Source of the DNA: Closterium sp. NIES-65
Lineage: Eukaryota; Streptophyta; Zygnematophyceae; Desmidiales; Closteriaceae
Reading direction: 5' to 3'
DNA: 64,000 nucleotides
Assembly: GCA_948144175.1 (NCBI GenBank)
Contig: CANXME010002087.1
Coordinates: forward strand, 744,001-808,000
Part shown: one piece after another, positions 11,514-21,568 of the stretch
Layout: each line of letters opens with the position of its first letter
Numbering within the stretch: the first letter of the stretch is position 1
Position numbers and translations under genes: made by a program
Notes under the pieces: generated by a model
The model's input: the letters and a program-made list of their open reading frames with translations, nothing else
What the model was told of the DNA's origin: nothing
Database searches by the model: none

Positions 11514-14500
11514 ATGGCTACCCCCAGTGTTCTTACCTTTGACACTGAGGGCCAAGCTGTTGACTTTGAGGTCTGGGTCGATGACCTCCAACTGTTCCTA
11601 CAGTGCGATGGGGCAGACGGCCTCTCTTTGTTCGACCTCACCTCTGGTGCCTCCCCTGCCCCGCCTGCTACTGCTAACAGCACTGTTCGCTCATAGTGGG
11701 CGACTCGCGATGCTGCTGCCCGTCTTGCTGTGCGTCGCCACTTACCGACCACTGAGCGTGCACACTTTAGTCAGTACAAGAGTGCTCAGACCTTGTACGA
11801 CGCTGTAGTTGCACGCTACTCTTCCCCTGCCACTGCTGCACTGAGCCGCCTCATGCTACCGTACCTCTTCCCTGACCTTGCTGCCTTTCCCACTGTCGCT
11901 GACCTCATTACGCACCTCCGCACTAGTGACACTCGCTACCGCGCTGCGCTTCCTGCTAAGTTCTGCGCCAAGAACCCCCCCCCCAAGTACATCACCCTCT
12001 ACTACATAGTCACACGGCTCCCTGACTCTCTCCGCGTAGTCAGGGACCACTTCCTCTCAGTTTGCCCCACCACTCTCACCGTTGACCTCCTCGACAAGGC
12101 CCTCCTAGCAGCAGAGACGAGCATAGTCGCTGTAGGAGCCTCTCGTGGTGACCCTTGCACCCCCGTCTTTGAGGGGTGTTCCCCCTCCCCACTCTTGCCC
12201 TCTGTTGCTTCTGCTGCTGCTGCCAACCTCGTTGGTTTCTACGGGGTCGGCGCTGCGTCTGCCCCTAGCGGGAGGCGCCGCACCGGCAAGGGCAAGGGGG
12301 GCAAGGGAACTAGAGGGGCTAGCGGGGGCGGTGGAGGTGACGGTGGAGGCAGTGGAGGGAGTGGGGGTGGTGGTGGGAGTGGTGGCGGGGGTGGTGGCGG
12401 CGGCAGCAGCAGTGGAGGCGAAGGAGGCGGCGGTGGTGGCGGAGGGAGCGGAGGCGGCGGAGGTGGCAGAGGAGGCGGCGGTGGAGGAGGCGGCGGAGGC
12501 GGCGGTGGTGGAGCAGGTCCCGACTCTACGCAGAGGAGTTGGTCAGGTGGTGGTCCGCGCCAGCAGCAGCAACGCGGTCGTGAGACCCTGTCCCCTCAGC
12601 AGCTTCGTGAGTGGTACGCTGCGCGTCAGCGCGATGGGGGCACTAGTCCCTGCACTTACGTCCTCCGTACCGGCGACCGAGCTGGTGAGCAGTGCGGGGG
12701 CCCGCAGTCCACCCAGCGCTGCTTCGGCCGCCTGACGGACGCGTGGCGTCACCAGTTCCCTGAGGCGTCAGAGATCCCTCGCTGGGGAGATCTGTCTAGG
12801 GTGGGGGTTGCAATCTTTGATCTTGACTATGATGCTATCATTGCTTCCATGTATGCTGTGACTACTAGTGTTGAAGGTGACTGTTACCTGTGTGTATCGC
12901 CTGACCCGGGCATTGAGGCCACTGCTCTAGGTGCTGGTGAGGCTGCTGCTCTAGGTGCTAGTGCGTCTGCTGCACCAGGTGCTAGTGCGTCTGCAGCCCC
13001 AGGTGCTAGTGCGTCTGCTGCCCTAGGTGCTAGTGCGTCTGCTGCCCCAGGTGCTAGTGCGTCTGCTGCCTCTGGTGCTAGTGAGTCTGCTCTCTCAAGT
13101 ACTACGTCGGCTCAGGCCTTACACACCTTCACCCTTGACTCGGGTGCGTCCCGCTCCTTCTTTCGAGACCGCACCACTCTTACGCCGCTCAATCGGCCAG
13201 TTGCAGTCTCCTTGGCGGACCCCTCTGGGGGTCCTGTCCTTGCTAGCTTCTCCACTGTCTTACCATGCCCGGCAGCCCCCTCTGACACCCTATCAGGTCT
13301 CTACCTCCCCTCGTTTTCTACAAACTTGGTGAGTGGAGTGGACCTACAGGATAGGGGGGTTGACCAGTTCACTCCTTCGAGTCAGCGGGTGACCCACTGC
13401 ACGGACGCTCGGACGGGACGACACTTGGCCACGTTTACCCGTCAGCCGGGGTCGAGCCTATACACACTGACCACTAAGTCTCCTCCTGTTGCTGCATCTG
13501 GTCAAGTGACTGCGTCAAGTCAGGTGTTTGCTGCAGCGTCCAAGTCTGGTCCTGAGTCTGCTCCCTGCTCGTGTCGTCTCCTGTCCCACCGGACTCTCCT
13601 TTGGCACCACCGCCTTGGTCACCCCTCCCTGCCTCGTCTCCGAGGCATGGCCTCTCGTGTCCTTGTCTCTGGTCTCCCCCGTTCCCTTCCTCCCCTACCT
13701 CAGGGGCCTGGCCCTACCTGCGTCCCCAGCGTCGAGGGGCGACAGCGTGCCGCCCCTCACTCCTCCAAGTTTCCTCCAACAGAGGCTCCGCTGTAGACTC
13801 TCCACATGGACGTGTGGGGCCCCGCCCGCGTCCGTGGACAGGGGCACGAGCGTTACTTCCTGTTGGTGGTTGACGACTACTCGCGTTACACCACAGTCTT
13901 CCCCTTGCGCAGAAAGGGTGACGTCACTGAGGTGTTGATCGACTGGATCCGCGCAGCTCGTCTCCAGCTCAGAGAGAGTTTCGGCTCGGACTTTCCTGTT
14001 CTGCGTCTGCACTCTGACAGAGGCGGGGAATTTTCCTCTGCCCGTCTGGGAGCCTTCTGTTGTGCACAAGGCATCCGCCAGACCTTCACGCTTCCGGCCT
14101 CTCCGCAGCAAAATGGGATTGCTGAGCGCCGCATTGGCATGGTCATGGACGTCGCTCGTACGTCCATGATGCATGCGGCTGCCCCCATTTTCTGTGGCCG
14201 TTTGCGGTTCAGTATGCCGCGCATCATCTTAACCTTCAGCCCCGGGTCTCCTTGCCAGAGACCTCCCCCACCTTGCGGTGGACGGGGAAGGTTGGCGATG
14301 CGTCTGCGTTTCGGGTCTGGGGTTCTCAGGCGTTTGTCCGCGACTTGTCTGCGGACAAGCTGTCCCCCCGTGCTGTTCCCTGTGTCTTCCTTCGCTTCCC
14401 CCCTGACGCACCTGGTTGGCAGTTTTACCACCCCACCTCGCGCTATGTTCTGTCCTCCCAGGACGTCACCTTTGACGAGTCGGTACCTTACTACCGTCTC

Positions 14501-17500
14501 TTCCCCTACCGCACTGCACCCCTTCCCCCGCCCCCGCTCTTCCTTGCGCCAGGTCCTCCCCCGGTAGAACCCCTCCCCCGTGAGGGTCCTGCCCCATCAG
14601 GTGTGTCCCAGGTAGACGCAGTCGAGCCTATCGAGGAAGCTGTTGACCCTGGTGTTGTTAAAGTTGCTGAGCCTGCAGGTGCCGGGTCTGAAGGTGCTAA
14701 GTCTGGGGGTGCTGAGACTGGGGGTGCTGAGACTGGGGGTGTTGAGCCTGGGGGTGCTGAGTCTGGAGGTGCTGACCCTGGGGGTGCTGAGTCAGGGGGT
14801 GCGGAGCCTGGGGGTGTGGGGCCAGGGGGCGGTGAGTCTGCTCGTGTGGCCGCCGGCGGTGCTTCGTCGAGGCGGGAGCCACTCTCTCCACAGGAGCTGC
14901 GCGAGTGGTTTTCCCAGCGCTTGAGCCGTGCTGCTGGAGCTGGGGGTACTATTGTTGCTGCTGGTCCCGGAGGTGCTCGTACTTGCGGTACTAGAGCTGC
15001 TGGGATTGGGGGTGCTGCTGAAGCTGCTGGAGTTGGTCCTGCTGGAGGTACTAGTGGAGCTGCCTGCGGTACTGGAGCTGCCGATCCTGCTGCTGCTGGA
15101 GCTGCTAGAGCTGCTGGAGCTGGAGCTGTTGGGGGTGTTAGCGCTGGTGGTTCTGCTAGCGCTGGTGCGTCTGAGGGTGATGGAGTTGGCGCTGTTGGAG
15201 CTGGAGGTGCTGCTGGCGCTGGTGCGGCCGCTAGGGGTACTGGTGCCGTCCCTGCTGTTTCTGGAGGCGCTGCGCGGCCGCGGCCGTACTTCGTTCCGCT
15301 CCTTGAGCAGGTTCTTGGTCTTCCGCCTTCTATTGGTCCTGCTCCTCCCTTAGAGTGTCCACAGCCTGTCCAGTCACGGTCACAGTTACAGCCCGCCTCC
15401 CCCCTACCTGGTCCTTCTCCCTACACTGGTCCTACTGGAGGTCTTGCTGAGCATCGTGCGCCTGCGTCTTGTCCTGCGTCGCGTGTTCGTGCTGCTCGCA
15501 CTAGTGGTCGTGCTTCGCGTCCGCGTCCTCCTGCAGTCCCTGGCACACTCCAGATGGCACTGCGTCCTTCCACTGCTCCTCTGCGTGTCCCGTTGCCGTC
15601 TCCTCCAGAGTCCTCTCTTCCTGTCCTTGCTGACTCGGAGTCTAACTCTCTTCGTGCTGCCAGTCCTACTATCACACGTCTCCTGGCTTTTGCTGTCACT
15701 GACCCTTCCTTTGAGTCCACCGCTGCGTCTGCCTTGGTTGTTGAGCTTGTTGACTTTGCTGCTCGCTGTCGTCTAGACTACGCTGCTAGTCTTGTTGCTG
15801 AGTCTGAGTCTGTCTGTCCTCCGTCCGTCGGGGGTGAGTGTGCTCTTAGCACGGACGTCCTTGAGGACAGGCAGGAGGAGTTCCAGTGTTTTGCTGCTGC
15901 TTTGCCTCATCTCGTGTCCACGTTGATTGCCCTTGAGGGAGACCCGGATGCACCAGACATCCCGACTCCTCGATCGTACGCTGAGGCGATCGAGGGTCCC
16001 TACTCCTCTCAGTGGCAGTCACCCATGGACGCAGAGATGGCTTCCTGGATGTCCACAGGCACCTACGTCGACGAGGTTCCCCCACCTGGGGCGAACATCG
16101 TCAGTGGCATGTGGATTTTCAGGGTGAAGCGGCCGCCGGGTTCTCCGCCTGTCTTCAAGGCGCGTTACGTGGCTCGAGGCTTCAGTCAACGGCAGGGAGT
16201 TGACTACTTTCAGACCTTCTCTCCCACCCCGAAGATGACCACTCTTCGGGTGCTGCTGCACATAGCCGCTCAGCGTGACTACGAGCTTCACTCTCTTGAC
16301 TTTAGCACAGCTTTCCTGCAGGGCAGCCTGCACGAGGAGATCTGGCTGCGCCGCCCACCTGGCTTCACTAGGTCGTTTCCTCCTGGTACCCAGTGGAGCC
16401 TCCGGCGGCCAGTCTATGGTCTCCGCCAGGCACCGCGTGAGTGGCACGACACACTGAGGACTACACTTGCGGCTCTTGGGTTTGCTCCTTCTACAGCCGA
16501 CCCGTCGCTGTTTGTGCGCACCGACACCTCTTTGCCGCCGTTCTACATCCTCGTGTACGTCGACGACTTGGTCTTTGCCACTGCTGACACTGCTGGACTC
16601 GCCCACGTGAAGTTCGAGCTGCAGAAGAGACACACGTGCACAAACCTGGGTGAACTGCACAGCTACCTTGGCTTGCAGATCACCCGGGACAGAGCACAGC
16701 GCACCATTACCCTGAGTCAGTCACATATGGTGTAGCAGGTCCTTCAGCGCTTCGACTTCACGTACTCCTCGCCTCAGGCCACTCCTCTGTCTACTCGCCA
16801 CTCGCTCTCAGCTCTGCCTTCGGATGAGTCCGTAGAGCCGAGTGGCCCGTACCCAGAGCTTGTTGGCTGCCTCATGTACCTGATGACCTGCACTCGACCT
16901 GACCTTGCATACCCTCTTAGCATCTTGGCACGCTATGTTGCTCCTGGGAGACACCGACCAGAGCACATGGCTGCAGCGAAGAGGGTGTTGCGCTACTTGT
17001 GTAGTACGTCGGGCATGGGGCTAGTGCTTGGAGGGCGACGTCCAGTAGTCCTCACTAGTCACGCAGATGCTTCTTGGGCTGACGACCAGGCTATGCGGCG
17101 GTCGTCACAGGTTTACACCTTCAACCTTGGTTCCGGCTCCGTCTCCTGGCGGTCTACCCATTCGTCTTCTGTTCTCGGCTCCAGCTGTGAGGCCGAGATC
17201 TATGCAGGGGCCATGGCTGCACAGGAGCTTCGCTGGCTCACCTACCTGCTGACTGACCTTGGAGAGCAGCCTCGTTCTCCTCCAGTTCTGTACGTGGACA
17301 ACAAGGCCATGCTCGCCTTGTGTCGAGAGCACAGACTGGAGCACTGAACGAAGCACATTGCTCTTCGCTACTTCCTTGCTCGTGAGCTGCAGCAGCGGGG
17401 TCAGCTGCACCTTGCTTACGTGGCCTCTGAGACCAACACTGCTGATATCTTTACCAAGGCACTTCCGCCTTGTGATCATCAGCGCTTGTGTACTTTGCTA

Positions 17501-17539
17501 GGTCTTGTGCCTACTTGGCCTCACTTGCTCACCTCTTGA
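11514..17539 (+). pseudogene. Full-length but decayed copia gag-pol of element C
   Basis: The start is ATG 11514 (MATPSVLTFDTEG). Domains in order: gag; polyglycine (about 12310-12520); the finger with His replaced by Gln (CGGPQSTQRC); six ~8-residue GASASAAP repeats (about 12940-13080); protease FTLDSGASRSFF; integrase HHCC and core (HMDVWGP, HSDRGGEF, QNGIAERR); Gly/Ala/Glu linker (14690-15280); RT with YVDD; RNase H. Stops are TAG 11694, TAG 13794, TAG 16733 and TGA 17345. A 1-nt loss near 14190 changes frame. The natural end is TGA 17537-17539. Three of the four stops are CAG to TAG changes. Confidence 0.92.
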
Positions 17540-17772
17540 CTTTGCTTGTACTGTGATCTATATTTACCTGCACTTGCATGCATACTCTTGCTAGGTTGTG
17601 ATCACTGCCTTGCTTGTTCTTCTTGATGTATAACTCTGCTTGTGAACTGGCCTTGTGGCCTTGTGCTTGTGCTCAGATTGTGTGGTGACGTTGTGATCCA
17701 CCCTGGGCTTGCCTTGCTTCTCTTGACTGGTCTTGTGATCCCTTGTTCTCCCCCACTTTGCCTATGGGGGTG
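17540..17772 (+). promoter_or_regulatory. Conserved 3' UTR and polypurine tract of element C
   Basis: About 230 bp between the pol stop and the 3' LTR are shared with D, G, H1 and H2: GAACTGGCCTTGTGGCCTTG, GTGATCCACCC, TTGACTGGTCTTGTGA, CCCCCACTTTGCC. It ends in the purine-rich CTATGGGGGTG next to the LTR, the expected plus-strand primer. The conservation across copies whose LTRs have diverged suggests a packaging or replication role, which is inference. Confidence 0.75.
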
Positions 17773-17900
17773 TGTCGAACTATATATGCTATAGTCTGTT
17801 TAGGCTGTAGTGGGGTAGTTAATATGGGGTACAACACTTAGGGTTTCCTACTTGTACTCCTCATGCTGCTCAATGCAACCATTCCTCGTTTCATTTCTCA
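17773..17900 (+). repeat. 3' LTR of element C
   Basis: Starts TGTCGAACTATATATGC and ends TTTCTCA before TATGGCGG. It is near-identical to 10514-10644. Confidence 0.92.
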
Positions 17901-18420
17901 TATGGCGGTTGTGTGAACCGTTCCCTACTCCTCCTCCTCCTCTGTCTCCAAGTGCTGCAGCTGCTGTTGAGGGGTGGTGGGTATGTGGGAGCCGAAGGAG
18001 TGGTGCTAGGGGGGTGACGTGGGAGTGGAGCTAGGGGTTCGGCAGGGGGTGTGTGAAAGGGGTGTGGGACAGTTGGGGGAAGTCGATCGGAGGCAGCAGT
18101 CGTGTCGCCTGCAGCGCAAGTAGTCCGGAGGCTACAATCTCCGGTAGTCGCCAGTGTCCTATGGGTCAGTTGCTCCAGTCAGGAGGCTGTAATCTCCGCG
18201 GAGCCAGTTACTCCTGTAGTCCGGGCCATTGCTTCGGTAGCCACTGAACTAGCCACTCCTGTGTGTCTGCAGCTTCCACCGTCGCCTCCCATCTCCTCTC
18301 CTCTCACAGTCACTCCTCCTCACATGCCCTCTACGACTGCTCCTAGCTTTGCTTGCCCTCGTGAACCTGCTCTATGATTGCTTGCTCTGCTGATTATACC
18401 CCACTTTGACTATGGGTGTG
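17901..18420 (+). other. Right internal part of element B with polypurine tract
   Basis: 520 bp of B between the C insertion and the B 3' LTR. There is no recognisable protein. Two short imperfect repeats (GGAGGCTACAATCTCC and GGAGGCTGTAATCTCC, about 18130-18200) look like small inverted/hairpin units. The end CCCCACTTTGACTATGGGTG resembles the tract of the autonomous copia group. Confidence 0.65.
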
Positions 18421-18598
18421 TGTCAGAATGTTATTATTGTCTAGCCTGCAGTGGGGTACTCTATACCGAGTTCAACCCCTTAGGGTTTCCTATATGTATC
18501 CTCCTGCTTGCTAGTGAACCTCCTCCTTTGCTCATTTCTCTCTTGCCTAGCTAGGTAAACCCTAGCTATGGCTCCTCGTTCTGCCTGTAATTTAAACA
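18421..18598 (+). repeat. 3' LTR of element B
   Basis: 178 bp copy of 9692-9869 with five substitutions, followed by the duplication GTTGG (18599-18603). Confidence 0.93.
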
Positions 18599-18603
18599 GT
18601 TGG

Positions 18604-18647
18604 AAGCCCCTTTAGCAGTTCCTATAATCAAACTAGCTCTCATACCA
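18604..18647 (-). promoter_or_regulatory. Primer-binding site and short leader of element E
   Basis: On the minus strand, TGGTATGAGAGC directly adjoins the 5' LTR. It matches the plant initiator-Met-type copia site TGGTATCAGAGC with one change. The remaining leader is cut by insertion of B. Confidence 0.8.
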
Positions 18648-19270
18648 TGTTAGAGTGAGGACCTTGGATAGGATAGGAATGCCTTAGAAGAGTTTGGTAG
18701 CGGAAGTCTTGTTTTAAGAACTCAGATCATAGTGAATGGAAATGACCAAGTTGATTAAAAACACAGATTACACACATGATAAATAGTTCCTAACTAGCCA
18801 TGTACTCTGAGGGGTACATTCCCTTATTATAACTGTCTTACAGGCATTTCTACAGTGACTCTGACTGTTGCACTACTTTCTTGTTACCGAGTCGCTGCAT
18901 GTAACCTTTATGTACAGTTACGCCTGTTGCCATTCCTCGATGGTGAGTCAAGCGTCGGTCCAGATGGTCAACGTTCGCGACAGTTGACTTCTTGCGACTG
19001 TTGACCTTCCTGCCCTTGATACGGGCTGATCCGATACTACGGTTGTTGCATTCTGACAGGGACTGGTGCGATACTGCTGTACCTACGGAAATGTGTCAGA
19101 ATCCCAACCACTAGACCATTGGGATAAAAGAGCTTGTTTCAGTAGCGGGTTAGTGCGCCCATAACCCCCCAGGCAAACGCGCCTGTAACCCCCCCTAGGA
19201 TCGCTCGGGGATCTCACAGTGTAGCTCTACTGACAAAATGCTAGGTATAATTCCCCTCTATACTCCAACA
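18648..19270 (-). repeat. 5' LTR of element E, carrying a small insertion
   Basis: Matches the 3' LTR 4110-4559 except for the 26-bp extra segment, about 20 substitutions and a 142-bp insert at 19094-19235 with duplication AAATG. Confidence 0.92.
19094..19235. mobile_element. Short TGTCAG/CTGACA element, copy 1
   Basis: 142 bp inserted in the E LTR, with duplication AAATG at 19089-19093 and 19236-19240. The empty-site sequence is seen in the other E LTR, except for one base of AAATG (GAATG there). The ends are a perfect 6-bp inverted repeat TGTCAG...CTGACA. Bases 19099-19124 antisense-match the 5' half of eukaryotic tRNA-Glu as I remember it, including a pol III box-A-like TGGTCTAGTGG (minus strand, 19108-19118). 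There is no coding capacity. It could be a solo LTR of a tiny-LTR family, or a tRNA-related mobile repeat. Confidence 0.8.
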
Positions 19271-19275
19271 GTACG

Positions 19276-20174
19276 AAAATACTACGACCACGGTCAGGTT
19301 GGGAAATGATGACGTGGCTAGAACATAAACGGTTGTTCCTCTGCCCAATTTTTCCGTAAATATCATTCCTTCCCTAACCGAAATTAGTATACGCCGTTGA
19401 GCTGCCGCCAGGTGTCGAGTGCAGGAGCAGAGGTAGTTTTGTAGGAACGAATTCCCAGCTGCTCCGCCGGCGACATGTTGCGCAGTAAAACGCCATACGC
19501 CATCAGCAAATCCTTGTAGTATTGCGTCCTCGCGTCTATGGTGTCTTAAGTGGGTTCCTAGTAGCTCCCGTCGAAAAATAATGAAAAATCTGTGTGGTTT
19601 GCAGCAGCAGTTCCAGCTCGAAGCTCCATGTATAATAATCATGGCCGTCAAAGCAAGCACTTGTCCTTGCTCTTTTATATGCTCAGAAACCTTGACTGAG
19701 CTAAGAGAATTGCTTCATCGCTGGGACGGGGCTGTCTCTTGGCCGTTCGCGGCCGGCTGAGAGGGTATGGAAGTTGTTCCCGTATCACCATTCCGCAATG
19801 TTTGGAGCCCCTTCTCAGAATCCCAACCACTAGACCATTGGGATTAAAGGGCTTGTTAAGTAGCGGGTTAGTGCGCCCATAACCCCCCAGGCCAACGTGC
19901 CTGTAACCCTTCCCTAGGATCAATCGGGGATCTCCAGTGGACCTCTGACACCCCTTGCTCCAAGGTTGAAAGTCGCTGAATCAGTTGTGTGAGGGCGGCG
20001 GTGCCGATCGTCATCATCTCCTCGTTTGTCGCAGCCGGTTTGGACTGCGCTCCAGCGATCAGATTTGTCTGACCTCCAGATCTTTCGACCATCCTTACGC
20101 GTGAGCGTGTACCTTAGTTCGCCGAGAGTTTCGGAGGTGGCAATGCGAAGGATTCTCGAGTTGCTCTTATACCA
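19276..20174 (-). pseudogene. Relic F: degenerate copia gag N-terminus and primer site
   Basis: On the minus strand, 20092-19956 encodes MVERSGGQTNLIAGAQSKPA followed by a Leu/Gln-rich helix. This is interrupted by the small element at 19813-19950. Around 19535-19395 it encodes TQYYKDLLMAYGVLLRNMSP and on to TSAPALDTWRQL, clearly homologous to E gag (QYYNESLLAFTVLIRNLSPE). Stops and shifts lie between these pieces. The primer site (minus TGGTATAAGAGC) is at 20163-20174. The rest of F lies beyond the E insertion and is not recognised. Confidence 0.78.
19813..19950. mobile_element. Short TGTCAG/CTGACA element, copy 2
   Basis: 138 bp copy of 19094-19235 in the same orientation. Its own duplication CCCCT is at 19808-19812 and 19951-19955. 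The left end is mutated (TCTCAG) and the right end reads TCTGACA. The tRNA-Glu-like segment and box-A-like block (19827-19837, minus) are preserved. It interrupts the F gag relic. Confidence 0.8.
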
Positions 20175-20564
20175 TGTTGCGATCTGAAGATTGATCCTAG
20201 GATCTCCTCATGAAGGTTCACAAGAAATGTGTGGAGCTAAATACACTCAAAACTAAGGTAGCTATAAAAGCAAATTCAAAAGCCCTTGACCTCAGATCAG
20301 AGTGAATGTAAAAGACTCATATGATTAAAACATGTAGATACAATCGTATAAATAAGAGTACAGGGGAATACGAAACGACCTAAACTAGCTATGTACACTG
20401 AGGGGTATATTTCCTTATTACAGCGAAATTCAACCGTGCGACTCCAGACGGTTACGAACTGTCAGAAACAAGAAGTGTGCAAAAGAAGAATGACGAAAGA
20501 GAGGTTTCACTAGCAGCAGTTGGGAAACATATAGCAAACCCTAACTGGGTTGTACTCGCTATAG

Positions 20565-20691
20565 TGTCAGATTTATATGACATAGCTACTGTAGGCTATA
20601 GTGGGGTAGCACATATGGGGTACAGCTTTCTAAGGTTTGTACTTGTACCCAACTTTCCCTTAGTCATTCCATTCTCGTTTCAGTGTTCTCA
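20565..20691 (+). repeat. 5' LTR of element D
   Basis: 127 bp, TGTCAGATTTATATGAC...TTCTCA, with the CTATAGTGGGGTAG core and a telo-box-like TTTCTAAGGTTTG. Confidence 0.94.
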
Positions 20692-21568
20692 TGGTATCGA
20701 GCAGGTTCCCTCGTGGGAACTGTTCCTAGGGCCCACCGTTTTTTTTTTCCTGCCCGGAGCGCACTCACCCCCTGCCCGAGTCGCGCTCCCCTCTCTCTCG
20801 GCCCCTAGCGGCCCTGTCGCGCCGCCCTTACGGCCCCGCCGCGTCGCGCCGCCCTTGCGGCCCTGTCGCGCCGCGTTCGCGACCCCCCTCGCGTCGCGTC
20901 GCCTTCGCGGCCCCGTCGCGCCGCCTTCGCGGCCTCATCGCGCCGCCCTCGCGGCCCCTTTCGCGCCGCCCTCGCGGCCCCTTCGCGCCGCCCTCCCTGC
21001 CCCTTCGCACTGCCCTCGCGACCTCTTCGAGCCGCCCTCGCGGCTACGTCGCCCCACCCTCGCGGCCCTGGCGCCGCTCTTACCGGCCCAGGTGCCGCCC
21101 CTACCGGCCCCGTCGCCCTACCCTAGCGTCCCCGCGGCCCCACCCTCGCGGCGCCGGCCGCCACCCTTCGTGGCCCCGCCGCCGCCCTTAGCGGCCTCGT
21201 CGCCGCCCCAGACGGCCCTCCCGCCGTCCCTTCAGCGGCTCTCCCGCCCTTCACGGCCCCACCGTCACCACCGAGCCGCCGTTGCCGCTGTGCCGCCGAG
21301 CCGCCGTTGCCGTTGTGCTGCCGAGCCGCCACTGCTGCCGAACCGCCCGAGCCACCCGAGCCGCCCGAGCCACCCGAGCCGCCCGAGCCACCGAGCCGCC
21401 GCTGCTGCTGAGCCACCCGAGCTGCCCAAGCCGCCGAGCCGCCAAGCTGCAGTTGCTGCCGAGCCGCCGAGCCGCCGAGCCGCCCGAGCAGCCCTGTCCT
21501 GTAAGAGCGGCACCTCTACAACTGCGCTGCCCTTAGCCTACTGCTCGCGCTGCTAGTCTACTGCTGTC
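20692..21568 (+). repeat. Primer site and minisatellite leader of element D
   Basis: The primer site is at 20692-20710. From about 20810 to 21240 there are GCGGCCCC-rich ~20 bp units. From about 21270 to 21490 there are GAGCCGCC / GAGCCACCC units. The Arg/Pro/Ala-rich open frame through it is not supported by other copies. Confidence 0.8.

Larger units (their letters stand above)
10514..17900 (+). mobile_element. Ty1/copia retrotransposon C
   Basis: LTRs of ~130 bp (10514-10644 and 17773-17900) flank a primer site (TGGTTTCAGAGCAGG), a GC-rich leader, a full-length decayed gag-pol, the conserved 3' UTR and the tract CCTATGGGGGTG. The LTR start (TGTCGAACTATATATGC) differs from D/H1 and H2 although the proteins are close. 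No clean 5-bp duplication is visible: the right flank is TATGG, and the left flank contains TATGG only 8 bp away from the LTR. It lies inside element B. Confidence 0.92.
9687..18603 (+). mobile_element. Non-autonomous LTR element B (9692-18598), hosts copia C
   Basis: Two 178 bp LTRs (9692-9869 and 18421-18598, five differences) are flanked by the duplication GTTGG. A primer site TGGTTTCAGAGC follows the 5' LTR at 9870, and a polypurine tract (CTATGGGTG) precedes the 3' LTR. Without the nested copia C, B is only about 1.5 kb and shows no gag, protease, integrase or RT. It is therefore a TRIM/LARD-like element that would need proteins in trans. B inserted into the gag region of E. Confidence 0.9.
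4105..19275 (-). mobile_element. Ty1/copia element E (4110-19270), hosts B and C
   Basis: The element runs on the minus strand between LTRs at 18648-19270 (5') and 4110-4559 (3'). It is flanked by a perfect 5-bp duplication GTACG at 4105-4109 and 19271-19275. The primer site is at 18636-18647 and the polypurine tract AATGAAGGGGAT abuts the 3' LTR. The internal region was later split by element B, with TSD GTTGG at 9687-9691 and 18599-18603. The LTRs differ at about 20 positions plus a 26-bp indel, so E is much older than G or H1. Its gag is related to relic F, not to the polyglycine copia group. Confidence 0.93.

Noticed and set aside
19099-19124. A tRNA-Glu gene
   Set aside because: Only the 5' half is matched, in antisense. 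There is no anticodon arm, T-arm or box B in the element.
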